The translations under genes were made by a program, and so were the position numbers. Positions 31,796 to 54,185 of a stretch of 64,000 bases of DNA are shown here, piece after piece. The stretch comes from Capra hircus. Its lineage: Eukaryota; Chordata; Mammalia; Artiodactyla; Bovidae. The stretch lies in assembly GCF_001704415.2 (NCBI RefSeq), contig NW_017189517.1, positions 10,613,167-10,677,166 of the forward strand, read 5' to 3'. Position 1 is the stretch's first letter; each line of letters opens with the position of its first letter. The notes beneath the pieces are model-generated. The model did no database searches and was not told the origin of the DNA. It was given only the letters and a program-made list of their open reading frames with translations.

Positions 31796-32654
31796 ACATT
31801 CTTTGATTCTGTGTGTACTTGACTTTCGGAAAGCAACCTTATTAACTGATTTGCCGTGAGGTTTCGCCAGCTTAATGTATAATCTGTCCCCAGAATTTTT
31901 GCATTTTATCATTTTGCAATGTTGACTAGAGCAAAAAAAAGTGTTAGTCTCCGGAAAACCATTAATTAAAGGCAGGTGTCACACTCCATTGTGTTTGTTG
32001 GCAGAGTCTACAATATTGCACTGGTGACCTGGTGCTAATTCCTCCCTAATCTCCACTGGTTGGAGTTTGGGAGGAGATTTATATCTTAGCCAAGATAAGT
32101 GAAAAATGGCAACAGAAATCTGAAAAGAAATAGTAAACTGCTGAAAATGGTGACCAGGGGTCAGACAGCCTATTCATGATACATGAGAAAATATTTAACT
32201 CATAAAGAGAAAGTTTCAAAATTCAAAAATAAGAATTTCTACTAAGCCATCATTTAAAGTTAATAATCTGCTCTGACCTGTGCCAACTAACTTCTTGAGG
32301 TTAGAAACATGAGTTTAGCACTTGTTCTATGTGTTTAATTTTGACTTCTCAGTCAGATTTATAAACCGCCTCATATTCCTTTGTGACAAAGTTTTACATT
32401 TTCCTAGGTTTGCAAGTCATCTTAAATAAATCTTACTTTTTCTCACTGTATTGAGTTTCTTTTCATATTAACATATCTTAAATAATTAAAATCATTCTAT
32501 TTAACACATAGGTTAAGGTTTTCAATGTTATTAAAAGATCATAAATTGGAAAGAGCAGTTAACAGATTTTTCACACATGGTTTCTAAATTCCTTATGTTT
32601 CAAAACTGGCACTTTTCTCAAATTAGCCTCTAGTAGAGTTATTGTTTGATTCAA

Positions 32655-33560
32655 CTTTTTTTTTCTTTTAAATTAGATCTTCATGTGGTTCAGAATTCAA
32701 AAGATATAAAACAGTATTCAGAGAAAACTCCCTCTCACCCCTGTCCTCAGCCATTCAGTTTGTCTTTCCAGGGGTAGCCCTGGCTGTCCTTCCAAAGATA
32801 TTTTACCCATATCCAAGAAAATAGGTTTACATAGTCTTTTATCTCCCCTTTCCACACCAATAGTAGCATACCCTACAGTCTGCATTGCACCCTGCCAAAG
32901 AGCTTCCCCTTTCTTCTTGATAGATAGCTGGTATCCCAACAAATGACTATATCATACTTAATTTAATGACTCTCTTATTAATGACCAGTTAGGCTGTTTC
33001 CAGTCTTTTGCTGTTGCAACAACTAGCCCTTCTTGCATGCCAAGCTTCATTCTATGTGCCTCACATAAATTACTTTATTAATACTCAGTGCTGCAAGAAA
33101 AACCACCCCCCCCCCAAAAAAATCCCACGTACCTTTCTCATACAGGATTTCACACAAGGGGAATGCTTGGGAATATTTATGCCCAACACATTCCTAGAAG
33201 TAGAATCTCTAGATCTGAGGGTTATGTACATTTAATTTTAGCAGGTATAGTGGATGTGCCAATTTATATTTATATCCTTGCAAGCAATATAAGAACATGC
33301 CTGATTGCTCCCACTATGTACTGTCAAACATTTTTATTTTTGCCAATTTGACAGGTAAAAACATGTATTTTGGTATAGATTTAGTTTGTATTTCTCTTGT
33401 GAGTGAAGTTACACATACTTTTGTAACTTACAATTTGTATGTCCTTTTCTATAAAATATTACAGTTTTTGCTCATTTTTATATTGTATTATCTTTTTTTT
33501 AATGATTTGTGGGTCCTATATATATAGTAGGGGAATTACACACTGCCTGTGCTATGAATT
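32655..33560 (-). repeat. L1M 3'-region fragment
   Basis: tggttcagaattcaaaagat, ggctgtttccagtcttttgc and ttttgccaatttgacaggta are old L1M phrases. The tract is diverged and has a C-run at about 33105. Confidence 0.75.
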
Positions 33561-34244
33561 GAAAATGTTCTTTCAGCTTTACTTATAAAATTTATTTTCC
33601 ATGCAGAACTTTAAAAATTTTTATATAGTTGAATTTATTATTTTTTGGTTTCTGGTTGTTAGAGAGCCTAAGATTATATAAAAAACAGATTTCCCATGGT
33701 TTCTAGTGCTTTTATTTTTTTTTAAATACATTTAAAGCTTTGTTCCATTTGGGATTTATTACAATTAAATTTTGGAATTTTATAAGGAGTGAGGCATAAA
33801 ATCAACTTTTTTCTAGGTGGATGCCTGATTTTATCAACATTTGACTGAACTATGTTCCACAAATTAGAGATGCTACCTTTTATCATAAGCTAAATTCTCA
33901 CCTTGAATTTTAGAGTAAGATGTTGAATACTATTTAGTGATGCCAAATTTGGTTGTTTTATTCCTGATAGCTAAGCTTATTAAGAAAGTAATTGTAGAGC
34001 TTATCATTTTCTATTCAAAAAAGTATCCCAAACTTCCAGGAGTACATTATCCAAATAGAAATGTCTATAGCTCTTAACAAAAGAATGAAATTCATGGCAA
34101 ATGAAAACTCAGAAGTAAAATAATTTTATCAGATGCTTTTCAGAAAACTTTAGTTTTCTTTTATTGAAATGGACAGTTAGTTTGGTATAGTGGAAAGAAT
34201 ACTGGACAAAGAGAGGCCTTCTGGCATTTTTTTATCTGTCTGGT

Positions 34245-34395
34245 CTTTTCCTAATTTAGTAATAGCAACGAATACTTAGAGTAGCACCTTGCCTATAGCA
34301 AGTGCTAAAGGCTTTACATATATCAATTCATTCGGCATATATAATTAATAAGAAGTTTGTAATCTGTTGTAAATTAAACAGATGTAAAATATTAT
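34245..34395 (+). repeat. MIR fragment
   Basis: gcaagtgctaaaggctttac and tatatcaattcattcggc fit MIR. Confidence 0.5.
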
Positions 34396-34867
34396 TATTA
34401 ATAAAAATGTCGAGTGCTTTGAGCTTAGTCAAAACAGTAACAACAAGCTAACACATATGAGCTATAGGCATGCTGTAAGTGTACAGATAGAAAGTGGGGT
34501 CTGGGGCAGCCTGTGGATGCTGACCTTACCAAGCTTCTTCCTTACTTTCACATTCTTGTGTCTTTGCTTATGCTGATCCCCAGGAATGAATGACTTCCCT
34601 GCTTACTCCCCCCAACACAGAAGCCTTTCTTTTCTTTAAGGGCCACCCCAAATATTATCTCCTGGCCTCTCTTCCAGGTAGAGTTATCCAGGCAGCCTTC
34701 TAATTCCCTAGCACTTTATATACAGCAGCATGCATTATAATAAAAGTAGCTTAAATATTTGTTTTGTCTCTTCAGTTAGACTAGAGTCTCCGGAGAGCAA
34801 GGTCAGTGCATTATTCATTTTTGTATCTCTGTGCAGCTCTTGAAATAGTTCCTCACCTAAAAGATTG

Positions 34868-35022
34868 AGGGCAGGAGGAGACAGGGATGACAGAATGAGA
34901 TGGTTGCACGGGATCACCAACTCAATGGACATCGAGTTTGAGCAAGCTCTGGGAGATGTTGAAGGACAGCCCATGGGGTCACAAAGAGTCAGACATGAGT
35001 TAGCGACTGAACAACAACAATG
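34868..35022 (+). mobile_element. BovB 3'-end fragment
   Basis: gggcaggaggagacagggat, gatgagatggttgcacggg? region and the terminal agtcagacatgagttagcga match the BovB 3' end; the middle is somewhat diverged. Confidence 0.88.
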
Positions 35023-35687
35023 TTCAGCTGGGAAAAAAGAATAAAAATGTGCATACATGATTATACAGTATCCTATTTGATAAAAGTGGACAAAGCCCCA
35101 GTCAGAATCACAGCCCTGATAGCTGGTAGAAACCAAACAATGTAATCATTTGTTAATATTTCTCTTTGAGTGTATGAGAACCTGAGTGCAAAGTATTAAA
35201 TGGTTTGTGTCCTATTCCAAAGCTGTGATCTACAGGGTGAAACTCAGACATTTTCTGTGATTGTATGTTTTTGTTTTCACATTTTATTTTACAAAGCCAT
35301 ATTTGGGGTGCTAACTAAATAAGAATGTTGATCAAAATTAGATTAGGAAATAAATGCAGAAACATTACTTATCAGACAGGCAGACTTCTGCCAGCTACAA
35401 CGTTCTGGAACATATTCAAGAGGCCCAGAAGGAATCCAAAAAGGTCTCTGAAGTTGGAAGAAAATAGCTCTCACAAAGCTTGTGTACTGATGTAGGAGGG
35501 GAGGCATGGTGCCACTTGCATGTCAAGGCTTGCTTACTGACTTGAATTTTCATAGAAAACTCAGTAAGTTTGGATATTCACCTTCTTTTCAAGACGTTTT
35601 TGTTTGTGGGTTTCAATAGAAAAATAATTAAGAGAACTGTCCCACCCATGCTGCCAGAGGCACTAACTAAAGCATTGTTGTAATGAT

Positions 35688-37955
35688 GTTTTTTTTTTTT
35701 TTTTTTTTTTTTTTGCCTTTTCATGCTGTTCATGGGGTTCTTGAGGCAAGAATACTGGAGTGGCTTGGCATTCTCTTCTCCAGTGGACCACATTTTGTCA
35801 GAACTCTACACCATGACCTGTCCTTCTTGGGTGGCCCTGCGCAGCATGGCTCATAGCTTCGTTGAGTTACACAAGGCTGTGATCCATGTGATCATTTTGG
35901 TTAGCTTTCTGTGATTGTGGTTTTGCTCTGGAGGCTGTGGGATTGTAGTTCTTGACTCCTTTGTCTGCCCTCTGATGGATGAGGATGAGAGGCTTGTGGA
36001 AGCTTCCTGATGGGAGGGACTAGTAGTAGTTTATTGCTCAATCGTGTCCGATTCTTTGTGACCCCATGGACTGTAGCCTACCAGGCTCCTCCCTCCATGG
36101 GATTCTCCAGGCAAGAGTACTGGAGTGGGTTGCCACTTCCTTCTCCAGGGGATCTTCCCAACCCAGGGATTGAACCCAGGTCTCCCGCATTCCAGGCAGA
36201 CGCTTTAACCTCTGAGCCACTAGCTATGGGGAAAACTGGGTCTTGCTTTGGTGGGCAGAGCCAATACTCAAAAAATCTTTAATCCAATTGTCTGCTGATA
36301 GGTGGGGCTGTGCTCCCTCCCTATTAGTTGTTTGACCTGGGGAGGCCCAGTTCTGGAGTCTACAGGCTCTGTGGTAGGGCTAGAGGCGACCTCCAGAAGG
36401 ACTTATACCAACATGTGCCTCCCAGGACTGCTGCTGCCAGTGCCCCTGTCCTTGCGATAGGCCACTGCCAACCCACTCCTCTGCAGGAGACTTTCAAACA
36501 CTCACGGACATGTCTGGCTCAGTCTCTCGTGCGGTCAGTGCTCCTCCCCTGCAGCCTGTGTGCACAAGGTTTGTTTGTGCCCTCCAAGAGTCTGTTTCCC
36601 CAAGTCCTGTGGAAGCTCTGTAATCAAATCCCGCTGACCTCCAAAGTCAGATTCCCTGGAGAGTTCCAGTCCCTTTGCTGGATCCCCAGGTTGGGAAATC
36701 TAAGAACATCTGCAATAATGCGAGAACTTCTTTGGTATTAACTGTTCTCCAGTATGTGAACTGAGAACTTCCAGATGTACAAACTGGATTTAGAAAAGGT
36801 AGAGGAACCAGAGATCAAATTGCTATCTGTTGGATCATAGAAAAAAACAAGAGAATTCCAGAAATACATATACTTCTGCTTCATTGACTATGCTAAAGCC
36901 TTTGTGTGGATCACAATAAACTGTGGAAAATTCTTAAAGAGATGGGAATACCAGACTACTTTACCTGTCTCCTGAGAAACCTGTATGCACAACAAGAAGC
37001 GACAGTTAGAACCAGACATGGAACAATAGACTGGTTCAAAATTGGGAAAGGAGTACAGCAAGGCTGTATATTGTCACCCTGCTTACTTAACGTATATGCA
37101 GAGTACATCATGAGAAACGCTGGCCTGGAAGAAGCACAAGCTGGAATCAAGATTGCCAGGAGAAAGATCAGCAGCCTCAGATATGCAGATGACACCACCC
37201 TTATGGCAGAAAGGGAAGAGGAACTAAAAAGCCTCTTGATGAAGGTAAAAGAGGAGAGTGACAAAGCTGGCTTAAAACTCAACATTCAAAAAATTAAGAT
37301 CATGGCATCCGGTCCCATTACTTCATGCCAAATAGATGGGGAAAAAGTGGAAGCAGTGGCAGATTTTATATTTTGGGGCTCTAAAATCACTGCAGACAGT
37401 GACTCCAGCCACAAAATTAAAAGAGCTTGCTTATTGGAAGAAAAACTGTGAAAACCCTAGACAATGTATTAAAAGGCAGAGAAATCACTTTGCTGACAAA
37501 GGTTCATATAGTCAAAGCTATGGTTTTTCCAGTAGTCTTATATGGATGTGAGAGTTGGCCCATAAAGAAGGCTGAGCGCCGAAGAATTGATGCTTTCAAA
37601 TTGTGGTGCTGGAGAAGACTTTTGAGAGTCCCTTGGACAGCAAGGAGATCAAACCAGTCAATCCTAAAGGAAATCAACCTTGAATATTCATTGGAAGGAC
37701 TGATGATGAAGCTCCAATGTTTTGGCCACCTGATTCAAAGAGCCAACTCACTGGAAAAGACCCTGATTCTGGGAAAGATTGAGGGCAGAATGAGAAGTAG
37801 GTGACAAGAGAATGAGATGGTTGGATGGCATCACTGACTCAATGGACATGAATTTGAGCAAACTCCAGGAGATAGTGACAGGGAAGCCTCGCATGCTATA
37901 GTTCATGGTGTCACTAAGAGTCAAACATGACTTAGTGACTGAATAATGAGTGTTA
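35688..37955 (+). mobile_element. BovB LINE copy, about 2.2 kb, with nested SINE
   Basis: The longest BovB copy here. It runs from a T-rich run through BovB 5'-side text (gagttacacaaggctgtgat) and is interrupted by a minus-strand Bov-tA SINE at 36024-36224. The RT portion 36906-37451 has 181 codons, including IGKGVQQGCILSPCLL and LRYADDTTLMAE, and 37427-37804 gives the C-terminal part in another frame (VVLYGCESWPIKKAE). It is 5'-truncated and frameshifted, so not autonomous. Confidence 0.92.
36024..36224 (-). repeat. Bov-tA/Bov-A SINE nested in BovB
   Basis: Plus strand runs gtttattgctcaatcgtgtc to cctctgagccactagc. BovB text continues on both sides. Confidence 0.9.
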
Positions 37956-38390
37956 AAAAAGTGAGTCTTGTGTTTTTCTCCTGTAAATCATGGAAGCTTA
38001 CTTTATTTTTTTTTCTTCTTTTTAAGAATTCTGATTGGCTCACATAAAATATGTTATAACAAAATGTATTTTTTTTTTAAATCTGAGGTTTTAAAATACT
38101 GACAACCCTTTGGTCGCACCTCTTTGAGGGTGATTAAATAGGAAGCCTTCTTTATTCCTGCATTCAAGTTTGTAAGTAACTTATCATAGGTTGATATCCT
38201 GAATGTGAAAGGAGCATGTGTAAGTTTCTTTGCAGAGTTAAGCAGAACCTGTAGAAGTAAGCCAAGAGGAAAAGTCAAAGGCATGTTTAAATGATTTGGG
38301 GACTGTTTTAATGTATGCTAACCATGCTAGTCACAGCTAGCTCATGAAAAACAGTTATCACTCAGCTTGCTTTGTCTCTTCTCTTTCCAG

Positions 38391-47699
<9,309 letters not shown>

Positions 47700-49072
47700 A
47701 CAAGGAGCTCAGTTGACTTCTGAAGTACATTTATCTTGAAAATATGAATGTGGACTGCCTTTTATCTCTATTTCACCCCATTAACATGCTACAAACTATT
47801 GAATGATTTACAATCATTTCAAATGTATAATATATATTTTAAATTACTCTATAATTTTATTCCAAGGACTCCAGCACATTATGTTACAGATAGCAAGGAG
47901 GCTTCTGAGTGACACTTAGGAAATTGTTTGAAGAAATTCTTTTTACATCTAAGCCACCCATGCAAAAGACTTAATTAAGACATTTGTTATTTTCTCATCC
48001 TTTTTCTAATTCACTTTTATTGTTGCAGTCATGTGTCCTTCAAAGTTAAAGGCCTAAAAGAGCAAACTGACCAGCCTAAAAGTAAAAGTACATTTACTTC
48101 CTAGGTACGAACATCAATGTTCCTATGTAAACTATGCCTTGTCCTCTATCATTATAAACAGTTGCCATGGTGTTTCTAAAATATGAGTTTTACAGTTAAT
48201 ATGTAGAGAGTAATAAAAAGCATAAAGTACTGAGGGATCATGCTTATCTTAGTCTCTTACAGAAGACATATTTAATTCATTTGATGAACTGCAGAATAGG
48301 TTGTGGTCCAGCCATCAAGTAGGGTGACCATTCCATTTGGTCTAAGAATTCTAAAGGAAGGTAGACATTTGTTTAGTTACTTGGTACACCCTAGCTTTAC
48401 CTCTGGACAATGCTTTATGGTAATGGGAGGAAAATCACTTGTCTTTTCTCCATAGCCCTCTGCCTGACTGTAAGGTACTAGCCCAGATTGGGGCTACCAA
48501 TGCCAGGTGGTTTATGTGGAGATGATTTTTCACCTTTAAACTCTAAGCCAAGTATCAACATAAAAAATCCTTGATATCTGTCTATTTTATACCAGTCACT
48601 GAGACATTTTTTAAGTTGTATTTATAAGTTTGTATTTATTATTAAAACAACTTTACCAAAAAAGTCCCCTAAAGCACAACTATTTACATTTCTTTATAGC
48701 CTCTTCTGATCTCTAACATATATATGCAGTTTTAACTGTTAGTGTTGTAGTAATTGATCTTTTGACTTAGGATTTTTACCTGAGAGCACAATGCATTGAG
48801 TCTCTTGAAAATCATGTTCCAGATCTTTTTACAGAATGAATTTATGCACTGCTACTGTAGTATTCTCAAGGATAAACACAAGATATATGCCTGATGTTGG
48901 TTTTTGCAAGAAACAGTACTTTGCTTCTAAAGTCAAAGCTTTTATGTATACTTTTTCATAGAAAATCTTCATTGTTTAACCATTTGGGGAGCATAAATGA
49001 CTAAATGGATCATGTCTGTACATTGTGTAATGACTGAAAAGCACATAAATGTAATCTATTTTGAACTTTGTA
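47700..49072 (+). other. MOSPD1: MOSPD1 3' UTR
   Basis: Repeat-free AT-rich sequence. AATAAA at 48212-48217 is a candidate proximal poly(A) signal; a CATAAA at 49044-49049 followed by T/GT-rich text is a candidate distal one. A SINE inserted at 49101 limits the likely conserved UTR. The exact end is inferred. Confidence 0.6.
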
Positions 49073-49100
49073 AGAAAAAAAAATCACCCTTGTGTTTGAA

Positions 49101-49303
49101 GTGAAGTCGCTCAGTTGTGTCTGACTCTTTGCTTCCCCATGGACTGTAGCCTGCCAGGCTCCTCTGTCCCTGGGATCTCCCAGGCAAGAATACTGGAGTG
49201 GGTTACCATTTTCCTTCTCCAGGGGATCTTCCCAACCCAGGGATTGAACCCAGGTCTCCCGCATTGTAGGCAGACACTTTACCATCTGAGCCACCAGGGA
49301 AGT
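49101..49303 (-). repeat. Bov-tA/Bov-A SINE at the end of the MOSPD1 3' UTR
   Basis: Plus strand tgaagtcgctcagttgtgtc to tgagccaccagggaagtc. tgtgtttgaag is duplicated on both sides. Confidence 0.93.
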
Positions 49304-49507
49304 CTGTGTTTGAAGGTTATCCTTGTTTCTCTGTCCATCTCAAATCATGTGTATGTGTGTGAGTGCCTGTGTGCGTGTGATCACACATTGTAAAGAACAG
49401 AAATTACTTTAAAAAATAAAAGAAAATGGAGACCTGAAGTTTCACATTGATTTACACATTTTGTTTGGGTATGTCTCTAAGGAATTCAAAATTTTTGCCT
49501 CCGTTTT

Positions 49508-49699
49508 CAATTGTTTGCAACTCTATGGACTATAGCCTGCCAGACTTGTCTATCCATGGGATTCTCCAGGCAAGAATACTGGAGTGGGTAGCCATTTCCT
49601 TCTCCAGGGGATTTTCCCAACCCAGGGATCGAACCCAGGTCTCCTGTGTCTCTTGCATTGGCAGGCAGATTCTTTACTGCTTGAGCTATTGGGGAAGCC
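49508..49699 (-). repeat. Bov-tA/Bov-A SINE
   Basis: gtttgcaactctatggacta to cttgagctattggggaagcc on plus. Confidence 0.9.
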
Positions 49700-49829
49700 C
49701 TGTATCCTAAAGGTGTGTCCTGTTTCTGTGAGTTAAATAAGCAAAAATGAGAAGTGAAATATGTAAATGTAAAGTGTAAAAGTAAAATGTCTTAAGTTTT
49801 TAAATTTACCAAGGGAGTTAATTTGTTAT

Positions 49830-50470
49830 TAAAATTTTGGAATAAGTAACAGTTACATGCTTCAAAAATAAAAACCTAAAAAGGTATACAGTGAAAACTT
49901 CCTGCTCACCATCCCTGCCCACCCCATTGCCTATCCACTCAGCCCTGTACAAGTGACCACTTTTATTAGTTTAAATATACTTTGTTTCTCCAAATACAGA
50001 TTCTTATTTTAGTGCTTTATATATAAATGGTAACATGGGCTATATATTGGGTTGGCCAAAAAGGTCGTTCAGGTTTTCCATAAGCTGTTACAGAAAAACC
50101 CAAATAAACTTTTTGGCCAACCCAATACTATGCTGCACCCAGCTATTTTTCCACTTAATGCTATATCCCAGAAGAACTTTCTATATCAGTAGTTAAAGAG
50201 TATCCTCATTCTTATTAATTTTATTAACTTAAAAGTGAGATTGACCATCTTTTCATAGAGCTATTTATTTACCTTTTTGGTTTGCCATCCCCTGCTTTCT
50301 GGTGAGTGGGTGGGTTTCTTTTCCTTATTGGCTTGTAGGAGCTGTTTGTGATATGAGTTGCAAATATTTCCTTTCAGTTTATCATTTTTCTTTGACTTTG
50401 CTTATGGTGTCCTTACCATGCAAAACTTATTCTGGCTTAGTTGCATTTATGAATCTGTTATGACTTCTGG
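49830..50470 (-). repeat. L1M 3'-region fragment, interrupted by a MITE
   Basis: aagtaacagttacatgcttc, ttcctgctcaccatccctgc and ccatcttttcatagagct, with a mariner-type MITE at 50047-50125. Confidence 0.65.
50047..50125. mobile_element. Mariner-type MITE, 79 bp
   Basis: Perfect terminal inverted repeats ttgggttggccaaaaag and ctttttggccaacccaa enclose about 45 bases. It is flanked by TA on both sides, the mariner target duplication. It has no coding capacity and resembles the short mariner-derived elements of mammals. Confidence 0.93.
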
Positions 50471-50609
50471 ATTTTGAATCATAGAAAACACTACCCCACA
50501 CCAAGGTAACAAATCATAGATACACATGCATACAAGCAGCAGTTAGAATATATAATGAAGAATCCATTTACAATAGCAAAAAAATTTAAAACTCTAGGTT
50601 TTAGAAGGG

Positions 50610-50742
50610 TGGGCAGGAGGTTCAAGAGGGAAGGGGCATATGTATACCTGTGGCTGATTCACGTTGATGTATGGCAGAAACCAACACAATATTGTATAGT
50701 AATTATGCTTCAATTAAGTATATCAGGAAAAAAAAAACCACC
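50610..50742 (+). repeat. L1 3' end with A tail
   Basis: gattcacgttgatgtatggc, caacacaatattgtatagta then an A10 tail. Confidence 0.8.
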
Positions 50743-51339
50743 TAGGTTTAAACTTAAAGTCCCAAAACCTTTATAAGGGAAAAGAAAACAATCCAGGGAA
50801 ACACAAAACTAGACCTGAACAAATTGAAATTGTAGTATTAACATCATAAACATTTCCTATCTTTCTAAGTTGTGTAAATCTAACATGATCCCAAAAAGAA
50901 TACCACAAAGTGTTGGTGTTTTTTTTTCCACCTAGATGGGTTAATTCTAGAGTTCATATGAAGAAATGCTCATAACTAGGAAATCTTGAGTAAAGGAAGA
51001 AATTTTTCCAGAAATTAAAGCTTTTATATAACTCTAGTAATTGCAATAATGTGCCATTGGTCCTTGAACAGACCAAAGGAAAAGAACTGGAAGTACAGAA
51101 ATACACCCAAATATACCCAGGAATTTAGGTGTCATCTCCAAACAGTGGAGAAAATAATATACTGGCCAATAAATGGCATGAGAACTGGATAGCCATCTAG
51201 AAAAAAGAAATGAAATTGGATTGATGCATTCCAACAGGATGAACTCCAAATGAATAAAAAATTTAAATGTAAAAAGATGAAACCATCAAGGTGCTAGGCA
51301 ACAGTATGGAGAATTAATTTCTTTATAATCTTGGAAGGG

Positions 51340-51470
51340 GTTAATTATTATTTTTTAAACTTTTTATTTTATATTGGAGTATAGCCAATTAATAATGTGA
51401 TAGTTTCAGGTGGACAGCAGAGGGACTCATACATATACACATATCCATTCTTGCCTAGACTCAGAATGGG
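51340..51470 (+). repeat. L1 3'-region fragment
   Basis: atattggagtatagccaatt and gatagtttcaggtggacagc. Confidence 0.65.
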
Positions 51471-52696
51471 TTAATTCTTGATGATTCAGTAACAATATTT
51501 CATATCAAAGACTAAATTGGTGATCAATGTCACTCCTTGACAGTAGTTATTTATCCTCCCCTCTTCAGTGTGTAATTTCCCAGTTTTGTACAAGCATCCC
51601 CCCTAAACTAGTTTTCAATGTTAGATCCTCAGAATCATAAAAATACTTGGATTTTTCCCTTTTAGAGATTACTTGATTCAACTCACTTAAGTTCTCCCTT
51701 TTAATTCAAATCTGCTGCATTTTGACAGGCTGTAATTAACAAAAACTGGGTGACTGGCAAGTGATCATACACTGCGTGTCTGCACTGTCTGGATTTACAG
51801 TCCATATTTGAGTGTGTGGTGGCATGGGAGGAAGGGTAGAAAAGAAAATGGGCCTCAAATAGCCTTTGATCAAATTGGGTGCTGAAATGCATGGCATACC
51901 CGACAAATGCCGCCGGAGCTGAGGAGGCCTGAACTGACCTTAAATGATGGGCTTGATTGATGCACAGAAGGGCTTGGGTTCACCAGAAAAGGTAATGATG
52001 AGTGTGCCATGAGATGGGGCGAGTTGTTTTGAAACAATTTCCATGGAGATATTTGAGACTGTGATGTGTGTATCATTGCTTCCTGTCTATTATGAAGAAA
52101 ACTTTTTTCTCTGCTGTGATTAAAGAGGCTGATCACAGACTAGAGAGGAAAGACCCAAGCTTGCCAAGGAGCCACTGGAATTACAAATTTTAATCAGGAA
52201 CAAGGTAAAGAAGTTGTCATCGTGAAAATGAGTATGATTCATCATGAAGGCAGTTAGCAAACAGGAAATGCACAGCAAGAAGCATGGCAATAGTTGTAAT
52301 TATCTGTCACCGTAGGTGTTTTCCACCTTGAAATGGTTAGGCCTTCACAATTCTGCCACCTGAATTCACTTCAGAAGGAGCGATACAAAGTCAGCATGAA
52401 AAGCTCCAGGTTTCAAGAAGGGATTCTGGAAACGAGCATCTCCTTGATATTTTCATTCAACGAACAGTTAAGTTAAAAAGACTACATAACAGCTGCCAAG
52501 GAGACACCTACAGGGTTTTGACAAGAACATGGAAACAACTCTGAGGTTTCAAAGTTTTGCTATTATGAAGGCTATAGAAACTTTCAAGTAGCACCTAAAA
52601 CCCCGACATTTGAGAGAACAGGCCTAAAAGGAACAATTTAAAATAGACCTAAAGGAAATTGGAGTTGAGGGCAGGCTTGAGACCATGCACATGAAT

Positions 52697-52833
52697 TCTC
52701 CAGGCAAGAATACTGGAGTGGGTTGCCATTTCCTTCTCCAGGGGATCTTCATGACCCAGGGATAGAACCGGCGTCACTTATGTCTCCTGCATTGGCAGGT
52801 GGGTTCTTTACTACTAGCACCACCTGGGAAGCT
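52697..52833 (-). repeat. Bov-tA/Bov-A SINE, partial
   Basis: ctccaggcaagaatactgga to actagcaccacctgggaagc on plus; the 3' half of the Bov-A body is missing. Confidence 0.9.
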
Positions 52834-53507
52834 CGTAGCTATACTTGCATGCATGGAGAAGATTCAAATGCAGGGAAACTCACCGTATTGTCCCAGCACC
52901 AGAATGTCAAGTTAGTGATTATTTCATTAGGAAAATATTTGCTACACCTATAATCTTGAAGTGATAAACAGCAGAGCAGAACATTACTCTCCAGGATTAA
53001 ATACCAAACAAAAATAACAAAGAACTGACTCAGCTTCGGGCCATTGGGATGACACCTTGTCCAGTTACCACATCAAAGACCCTTTAAGTAAGCCATAGGC
53101 AGAAAAAAGAAGATTCAATTAGGACACTGGTTTGGAGAGGCTTCATGTGACTAAGAGGACAAAGAAATGCAAATAGACTAAACTCAAGCTGGCTGGTTCC
53201 TTTATTTTGTTCATTTAGTTTCTAATTTGTCCCTGTCACCTGGTTATCAAAACATGTCTAAAAATCTAAAGTGGTACCTGCCCTGAGCTAAGTCAGCTCA
53301 GTACCTAAGAAAAATTGGGCCCAGGTCAAGGAAGATGATGATGGGGAATGTCCAGCTCACTAAATGCATCTTATAATTAGCTGGGAGGTTGCTTTGTGAA
53401 TCACCGACTTAATGAACACACAAGCTGGGCAGGTGGGGAAAAGCCCTGATTCAATAAAGTGAAAGGAATAAATAAAATTATTTCCTGAGGATATAGTCAG
53501 ATTTGGG

Positions 53508-53735
53508 GGCTTCCTAGGTGGCTTAGTGGTGAAGAACCTGCCTGTCAATGCAGGAAACACAGGAGGCTCAGGAGACACGGGTTTGATCCCTGGGTTGGGA
53601 AGATCCCCTGGAGGAGGAAATGGCAACCCACTCCAGTACTCTTGCCTGGAAAATCCCATGGACGGAGAGCCTGGTGGGCTACAGTCCATAGGGTTGCAAA
53701 GAGTAGGACACAACTTAGTGACTGACCATGCATGC
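53508..53735 (+). repeat. Bov-tA/Bov-A SINE
   Basis: gggcttcctaggtggcttag head, Bov-A body, ending acttagtgactgaccatgca. Confidence 0.92.
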
Positions 53736-53739
53736 ATCA

Positions 53740-53874
53740 GTCAGTTCAGTTTAGTTCAGTCTCTCAGTCGTGTCCGACTTTTTGCAACCCCATGGACTGC
53801 AGCATGCCAGGCCTCCCTGTCCATCACCAACTACCAGAGTTTACTCAAACTCATGTTCATTGAGTCAGTGATGC
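53740..53874 (-). mobile_element. BovB 3'-end fragment
   Basis: Plus strand cagtctctcagtcgtgtccg to gttcattgagtcagtgatgc. catgcatgcat occurs on both sides. Confidence 0.88.
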
Positions 53875-54185
53875 CATGCATGCATAGACAGATTTTAGTC
53901 CGAAGCAGAGAAAAGCAATTCAAAACCCATCTTGACAAAATAAAGTGTAAACTGTGATAATATGAAGGGGAAAAAACGTGTTAAACCCTGAGATGGATGG
54001 GTAAATTACTTTTGCAAAATCCTAAGTCATAGCAGGCCAGGTTAGGAATGGGTTTATTTGGGGGAATTGAAACAAAAGCTCCCTCTCTCCCCTAGTGAAC
54101 GTGATTTTTTAACTAATGACTGTACTTCTACACCTGTATCTTCTACTGTTCACAGGCTGTTAGAAAACAGGTGTTCTTGTTTGTG

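Larger units (their letters stand above)
25667..38390. other. MOSPD1: MOSPD1 intron 1
   Basis: 12.7 kb. It contains MER5A, CHR and Bov-A SINEs, MIR, an L1M 3' region and a long BovB copy, listed separately. About 26.3-28.6 kb, 29.6-31.0 kb and 31.9-32.6 kb look repeat-poor. Open frames here have no coding signature. Confidence 0.6.

Noticed and set aside
36328..36741. 137-codon open frame
   Set aside because: It lies inside the 5' side of a BovB copy with no conserved protein features.
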